From contig DBGO01000005.1 of NCBI GenBank assembly GCA_002295925.1, forward strand, positions 45,853 through 93,023: 47,171 nt of DNA, read 5' to 3'. Positions 42,919 to 47,171 of this stretch are shown one piece after another; the stretch's first letter is position 1, and each line of letters opens with the position of its first letter. Position numbers and translations under genes: made by a program. The notes under the pieces were generated by a model. That model searched no databases. It was not told where the DNA came from and worked only from the letters and a program-made list of their open reading frames with translations. The DNA comes from Flavobacteriales bacterium UBA852. Lineage in GTDB: Bacteria > Bacteroidota > Bacteroidia > Flavobacteriales_E > Vicingaceae.

Positions 42919-43227
42919 TTACTCCACTTCACCTGACCATGACATAATTCCACCGGCTAAGTTGTAAAGTTTAGGGAATCCAATACTTGCCATTGCTCCA
43001 CATGCAGAAGCACTTCTTCCACCACTGCGGCAATATACATAGTAACTTTTTTCTCTATCCAAGGCTTGGATTTTATCCATAAAATCAACACCCATTAAGT
43101 TAATGTTTAAAGAATTAGGAATGTGTCCTGCCATAAATTCTTCCGGAGTACGCACATCTATTAATACGGCTTCCGGGTCTTTTTTGATTGCTTCTTCAAA
43201 TTCGCTTGCATTTAAGTTTGTAAACAT
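42919..43227 (-). CDS. Single-domain rhodanese
   Basis: A 102 aa cytoplasmic rhodanese: VLIDVRTPEEFMAGHIPNSLNIN and active loop CRSGGRSAS (~residue 67). Same fold as the downstream lipoprotein version but clearly diverged. First gene of this transcript, with its own promoter at 43257-43285. Confidence 0.92.
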   Translation of the reverse strand: MFTNLNASEFEEAIKKDPEAVLIDVRTPEEFMAGHIPNSLNINLMGVDFMDKIQALDREKSYYVYCRSGGRSASACGAMASIGFPKLYNLAGGIMSWSGEVE

Positions 43228-43256
43228 AGCTTTATAGTTTTTTAATTAATGTGAAA

Positions 43257-43285
43257 CAAAATTACCGTGAATATTAAGTTGGCAA
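43257..43285 (-). promoter_or_regulatory. Promoter of the rhodanese operon
   Basis: On -, TTG at 43283-43285, 18 nt spacer, then TAATTTTG (43257-43264), 30 nt before the ATG. Good match to the Bacteroidota consensus. Confidence 0.65.
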
Positions 43286-43353
43286 GGTAACAAAAGTTAC
43301 TGAAAGAATGTGGTTATTCAAACACTGCTGTTTATTACTTTATATTGTATAAG

Positions 43354-43383
43354 TTGGCAATTAAACGAATTTTAATAATTTTG
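43354..43383 (+). promoter_or_regulatory. Promoter of the PaaE-like gene
   Basis: TTG at 43354-43356, 19-nt spacer, then TAATTTTG at 43376-43383. The ATG at 43405 lies about 21 nt behind, which decides it over an in-frame upstream ATG at 43345. Confidence 0.7.
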
Positions 43384-43404
43384 GACAAAATCAATTTAAA
43401 GATA

Positions 43405-44469
43405 ATGACACAATTTTATTCACTAAAAGTAAAAGAGGTTCGTAGAGAAACACCCTTGGCAGTTTCCGTTGTATTTTATGTGCCCGAAGATTTAAAAGAT
43501 AAATTTAAATTTTTACCGGGACAATATATTACTGTAAAGGTAAATTTGAATAATGAAGAATACCGCCGTTCATATTCAATATGTTCGTCACCTGATGAGG
43601 AAGAGTTGCGAATAGCGGTAAAAGAAATCCCTAACGGAACAGTTTCTTCTTATTTTAATAAAAAGGTAAAAGAAGGCGATGTCCTTGAGGTAATGCCTCC
43701 GCAAGGAAACTTTACTTTTAACCCTGAAAGTAAAAATCAAAAATTAGTGCTTTTTGCTGGCGGCAGTGGAATTACACCTATATTATCCATTTTGAAAACC
43801 GCTGTTAAAGAGTCCTCAAACCAAGTAATATTGTATTATTCAAACAAAACAGCAGAAGATACAATTTTTAAATCGGAGTTGGATAACTTAAATCAATCGT
43901 ATCAAAATTTCACGCTACATTATATATATACCAAACAACAAACTTCCAATCCAATGTATTTTGGACGGATTAATGAGGATAAATGCAAAGTTTTCATATC
44001 AAAGCATAATTTGTTGGAGGGTAATCCCCAAGTTTATGTATGTGGTCCGGAACAATTGATATTCACCGTCAAAGATGCTTTTATAAAAGCCGGTTTGCCC
44101 GAAGAAAATGTGCATTTTGAATTATTTACGACACCTGTGGCAAAAGATGCAGAGCAAAAGGCATCTTCTGAAAGTGAATTTAACGGTGAAGCTGAAGTGA
44201 CCGTAATTATGGATGGCGAAGAGTTTCATTTTACCTTACCTGCCAAAGGCGAAAATATCTTAGACGCGGCTATTGAGCATGGAGTAGATGCTCCGTTTTC
44301 TTGTAAAGGTGCTGTTTGCTGTACGTGCAAAGCCAAAGTATTAGAAGGTAAAGCCGTTATGGATATGAATTATGCACTCACCGACAGTGAAGTGGAACAA
44401 GGATATATTTTAACATGTCAAGCGCACCCTGCATCGCCAAAAGTTGTGGTAGATTATGACGAGATTTAA
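43405..44469 (+). CDS. paaE: PaaE-type oxidoreductase (FAD/NAD/2Fe-2S)
   Basis: A 354 aa three-domain reductase: FAD domain with RRSYSICSSP (~50), NAD domain with LFAGGSGITPILSIL (~113-127) and VYVCGPEQLI, and C-terminal 2Fe-2S plant-type ferredoxin domain with CKGAVCCTCKAKV and a final Cys in ILTCQAHP. This order fits PaaE, the reductase of the phenylacetyl-CoA epoxidase, though general Bacteroidota ferredoxin reductases look similar. The rest of the phenylacetate genes lie 37 kb away (paaZ); the epoxidase is not in the window, so the assignment is not certain. Confidence 0.75.
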   Translation: MTQFYSLKVKEVRRETPLAVSVVFYVPEDLKDKFKFLPGQYITVKVNLNNEEYRRSYSICSSPDEEELRIAVKEIPNGTVSSYFNKKVKEGDVLEVMPPQGNFTFNPESKNQKLVLFAGGSGITPILSILKTAVKESSNQVILYYSNKTAEDTIFKSELDNLNQSYQNFTLHYIYTKQQTSNPMYFGRINEDKCKVFISKHNLLEGNPQVYVCGPEQLIFTVKDAFIKAGLPEENVHFELFTTPVAKDAEQKASSESEFNGEAEVTVIMDGEEFHFTLPAKGENILDAAIEHGVDAPFSCKGAVCCTCKAKVLEGKAVMDMNYALTDSEVEQGYILTCQAHPASPKVVVDYDEI

Positions 44470-45010
44470 AAAAATATTAAGCCCGATTGTAAAATCGGGT
44501 TTTTTGTTATATATAATAATAGGTATAATCTCTACATCTTGTTCGTCATCAAAAAAAACAATTAACGAACAAAAAAAAGATTCTAAAGCAGAGCAGATAA
44601 AAAAGAAATATGCCGAAATCCTTAATGTTTCTGAACAACAAATTCAAAATATAAAACTGTATTACTGGATAGACAAATATCTAAATGTACCCTATCTTTA
44701 TGGAGGAACTACTCAAAGTGGCGTAGATTGTTCGGGTTTGGTAAACATTATATATAAAAATGTATATAATATTCAACTCGAACGTAGTTGTAGAGATATT
44801 GCAAAGCAAGTAAAGAAAGTCAGTAAAAATAAAATCCGTGAAGGCGATTTGCTTTTTTTCTCCATTTCAGGCAAAAACGATCATATAGGCATCTATTTGC
44901 AAAACGACAGATTTGTGCACGCCTCAACATCAAAGGGAGTAGTAATATCATCATTAAATAATAATTATTATAAAAAGCATTTTCATTTTGCAGGAAGAAT
45001 CAATAAATAA
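44456..45010 (+). CDS. NlpC/P60 lipoprotein endopeptidase
   Basis: A 184 aa lipoprotein (IISTSC, Cys ~29) with the Cys/His/His catalytic triad: VDCSGLVN (~90), NDHIGIYL (~135) and the third residue in RFVHAST (~152). NlpC/P60 enzymes cut within peptide stems of peptidoglycan. Start overlaps the PaaE stop by 14 nt; whether they are functionally linked is doubtful. The preceding Lys-rich helical linker (~35-65) spans from the membrane. Confidence 0.85.
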   Translation: MTRFKKILSPIVKSGFLLYIIIGIISTSCSSSKKTINEQKKDSKAEQIKKKYAEILNVSEQQIQNIKLYYWIDKYLNVPYLYGGTTQSGVDCSGLVNIIYKNVYNIQLERSCRDIAKQVKKVSKNKIREGDLLFFSISGKNDHIGIYLQNDRFVHASTSKGVVISSLNNNYYKKHFHFAGRINK

Positions 45011-45701
45011 AAGACCAATCATATTGATAACAGGTGCGTCTGGTGATCTTGGGATTGAACTAGTGAAGCAATCCGTTCAACAAAATTGGAAAGTTGTAGC
45101 AGTAACAAAAACAATTTCAAAACTCCAAGATAGGTTACCCATCGAATATTTTAACGAAATAGATGTTTGTGAAATAGACCTTTCTGTGGTTCGCTCGCCC
45201 AAAGATTTTAAACAATTACTAAAATATACATTCAATTATGTAGTGTTAAATGCAGGAATATTGATAAAAAAAGATTTTCACGATTTCACGGTCGAAGAAC
45301 TAAACAAACAGTTTAATGTCAACTTTTTCAGTAATGTTTATCTTCTTCAATCTCTCATCCCTCAAAATATTGATAATAAGAACAACCATATAATAGCTGT
45401 AGGTAGCATGTCAGGAATCGAAAATTCCGCTAAATTTAAACAAATGACAATGTATGGAGCATCTAAATCAGCACTACATAATATCATGCAAACACTTGCT
45501 GCAGAATATCAAAACAAAAATATTGTATTCAACACAATAGCATTTGGAGCAATAAAAACACAAATGTTAGAGAAAGCATTTGGCAAAATTAACGAGGCTG
45601 TTTTACCTTCACAAGCAGCTAAGTTCATTCTAAATTTTGCAACTCATGGAAAAAAAGTTGTAAATGGTAAAATACTATATGCTTCAAAATCAATAATATA
45701 A
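44988..45701 (+). CDS. Short-chain dehydrogenase/reductase
   Basis: A 237 aa SDR: NAD(P) motif TGASGDLG (~15-22), NAG (~85-87), catalytic Ser (VGSMSGIE), and Y-x-x-x-K (YGASKSALHN, ~158-162). Starts from a TTG at 44988, overlapping the NlpC gene by 23 nt. Substrate unknown. It is the last gene before the rRNA operon and its AT-rich codon use is like its neighbours. Confidence 0.8.
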   Translation: MQEESINKRPIILITGASGDLGIELVKQSVQQNWKVVAVTKTISKLQDRLPIEYFNEIDVCEIDLSVVRSPKDFKQLLKYTFNYVVLNAGILIKKDFHDFTVEELNKQFNVNFFSNVYLLQSLIPQNIDNKNNHIIAVGSMSGIENSAKFKQMTMYGASKSALHNIMQTLAAEYQNKNIVFNTIAFGAIKTQMLEKAFGKINEAVLPSQAAKFILNFATHGKKVVNGKILYASKSII

Positions 45702-45743
45702 AATACAATGTAAAATTTTTTGTAAAAAAATATTGAAAAAATC

Positions 45744-45773
45744 TTGCAGGATAAAAATTACTTACTACTTTTG
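45744..45773 (+). promoter_or_regulatory. rRNA promoter P1 (diverged)
   Basis: TTG (45744-45746), 19-nt spacer, TACTTTTG (45766-45773). The surrounding sequence differs from P2-P4 but the downstream GTTCAAAA..AATTAACTC stretch is shared, suggesting an old copy. Confidence 0.75.
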
Positions 45774-45846
45774 CCGTCCCTTAATTGAAAGAAATCAACA
45801 AGGGAATGTTCAAAAAGGAAATTAACTCAAAAAAACTTTAAAAAAG

Positions 45847-45877
45847 TTTGCGGGTTTAGAAAAAGTTTCTACTTTTG
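45847..45877 (+). promoter_or_regulatory. rRNA promoter P2
   Basis: TTTG (45847-45850), 19-nt spacer, TACTTTTG (45870-45877). Confidence 0.85.
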
Positions 45878-45949
45878 CACTCCTCAAAAAAACGAGGAAA
45901 ACGTTCAAAAGAATTAACTGAAGAAAACTCAAAAAAAACTTTAAAAAAG

Positions 45950-45980
45950 TTTGCGGGTTTAGAAAAAGTTTCTACTTTTG
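45950..45980 (+). promoter_or_regulatory. rRNA promoter P3
   Basis: TTTG (45950-45953), 19-nt spacer, TACTTTTG (45973-45980). Near-identical surroundings to P2 and P4. Confidence 0.85.
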
Positions 45981-46054
45981 CACTCCTCAAAAAAACGAGG
46001 AAAACGTTCAAAAGAATTGACTGAAGAAAAACTCAAAAAAAAACTTTAAAAAAG

Positions 46055-46085
46055 TTTGCGGGTTTAGAAAAAGTTTCTACTTTTG
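46055..46085 (+). promoter_or_regulatory. rRNA promoter P4
   Basis: TTTG (46055-46058), 19-nt spacer, TACTTTTG (46078-46085), about 130 nt before the 16S gene. Confidence 0.85.
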
Positions 46086-46116
46086 CACTCCTCAAAAAAA
46101 ATGAGGAAAGAAAATA

Positions 46117-46139
46117 AGTTCTTTGACAAAATTGAAATA
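46117..46139 (+). promoter_or_regulatory. BoxA-like antitermination element in the 16S leader
   Basis: AGTTCTTTGACAAAATTGAAA resembles the leader element found ahead of 16S genes in many Bacteroidota, likely NusB/NusE-linked. Assignment by resemblance. Confidence 0.4.
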
Positions 46140-46215
46140 AGTTCATGAAAGGTAAAATGTAATCTCGTCAAGAGATTCCTTTGAGAGATAAGAGCAAGAA
46201 ATCAAACTTTTAATT

Positions 46216-47171
<956 letters not shown>

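Larger units (their letters stand above)
45824..46109 (+). repeat. Three ~103-bp tandem repeats carrying rRNA promoters P2-P4
   Basis: Units start at AACTC in 45824, 45926 and 46030. Each holds an AACTTT/AAAGTT palindrome just upstream of the -33 TTTG, the promoter, and a small CCTC/GAGG hairpin in the transcribed part. The whole stretch 45702-46215 carries no gene. Confidence 0.85.

Noticed and set aside
45702..46215. Possible CRISPR array from the spaced repeats before 16S
   Set aside because: Only three units of ~103 bp, near-identical throughout with no unique spacers, each carrying a promoter core.

Overview
The window comes from a Bacteroidota chromosome, most likely a Flavobacteriales-like member. 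The support is a Bacteroidota-type 16S rRNA, promoters of the TAnnTTTG class with an upstream TTG/TTTG, a short (288 aa) primary sigma factor, a PKD protein with a type IX secretion C-terminal sorting domain, a short-chain-type L-threonine dehydrogenase, YwqK/MORN-type lipoproteins, low GC, and many lipoproteins. Order-level placement is a guess from the partial 16S.

Region by region. 1-560 is a scar of a tRNA-targeted mobile element: the 3' end of a tRNA, then inverted repeats and four copies of TGTTTTAC resembling integrase arm sites, a decapitated tyrosine integrase on +, and, on the opposite strand, a fragment of an RHS-repeat protein. 0.56-8.3 kb holds envelope proteins, part of phenylacetate catabolism (a paaZ-like fusion plus a crotonase) and unknowns. 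8.4-12.65 kb is a tightly packed unit of a GT-C/TPR membrane protein, two KAS III enzymes and an acyl carrier protein. 12.8-14.2 kb is a type IX-secreted PKD protein. 14.4-20.3 kb is an envelope O-acetylation-like operon: a LysM protein with a transglycosylase-like domain that lacks the catalytic Glu, two SGNH hydrolases and an MBOAT acyltransferase. 20.5-21.7 kb has rpoD, then a CAT tRNA on - followed by two decayed tRNA copies. 21.8-24.1 kb is a small nucleoside-by-product salvage group (HAD phosphatase, MtnA, class II aldolase).

24.2-32.5 kb has unknown envelope proteins, dnaG, a U32-family Fe-S protein with its own ferredoxin, a thioredoxin-fold protein, L-threonine dehydrogenase and MORN proteins. 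32.6-39.4 kb on - is guaB followed by three SurA/parvulin-type outer membrane folding factors and a MoxR ATPase. 39.56-40.0 kb is a cysteine-rich EGKC-repeat peptide gene resembling HvfA/bufferin metallophore precursors, broken in three A-tracts. 40.1-43.2 kb is a redox/sulfur group (two rhodaneses, thioredoxin, heme protein, methyltransferase). 43.4-45.7 kb has a PaaE-type reductase, an NlpC/P60 lipoprotein and an SDR. The window ends with four tandem rRNA promoters and the first ~955 nt of 16S rRNA.

The observations I would follow first are the frameshifted EGKC-repeat gene, the pseudo-transglycosylase with SGNH/SGNH/MBOAT, the GT-C/KAS/ACP/KAS operon, the mobile-element scar at the left edge, and the decaying tRNA array. 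Functions are assigned from motifs read by eye; no database search was possible.
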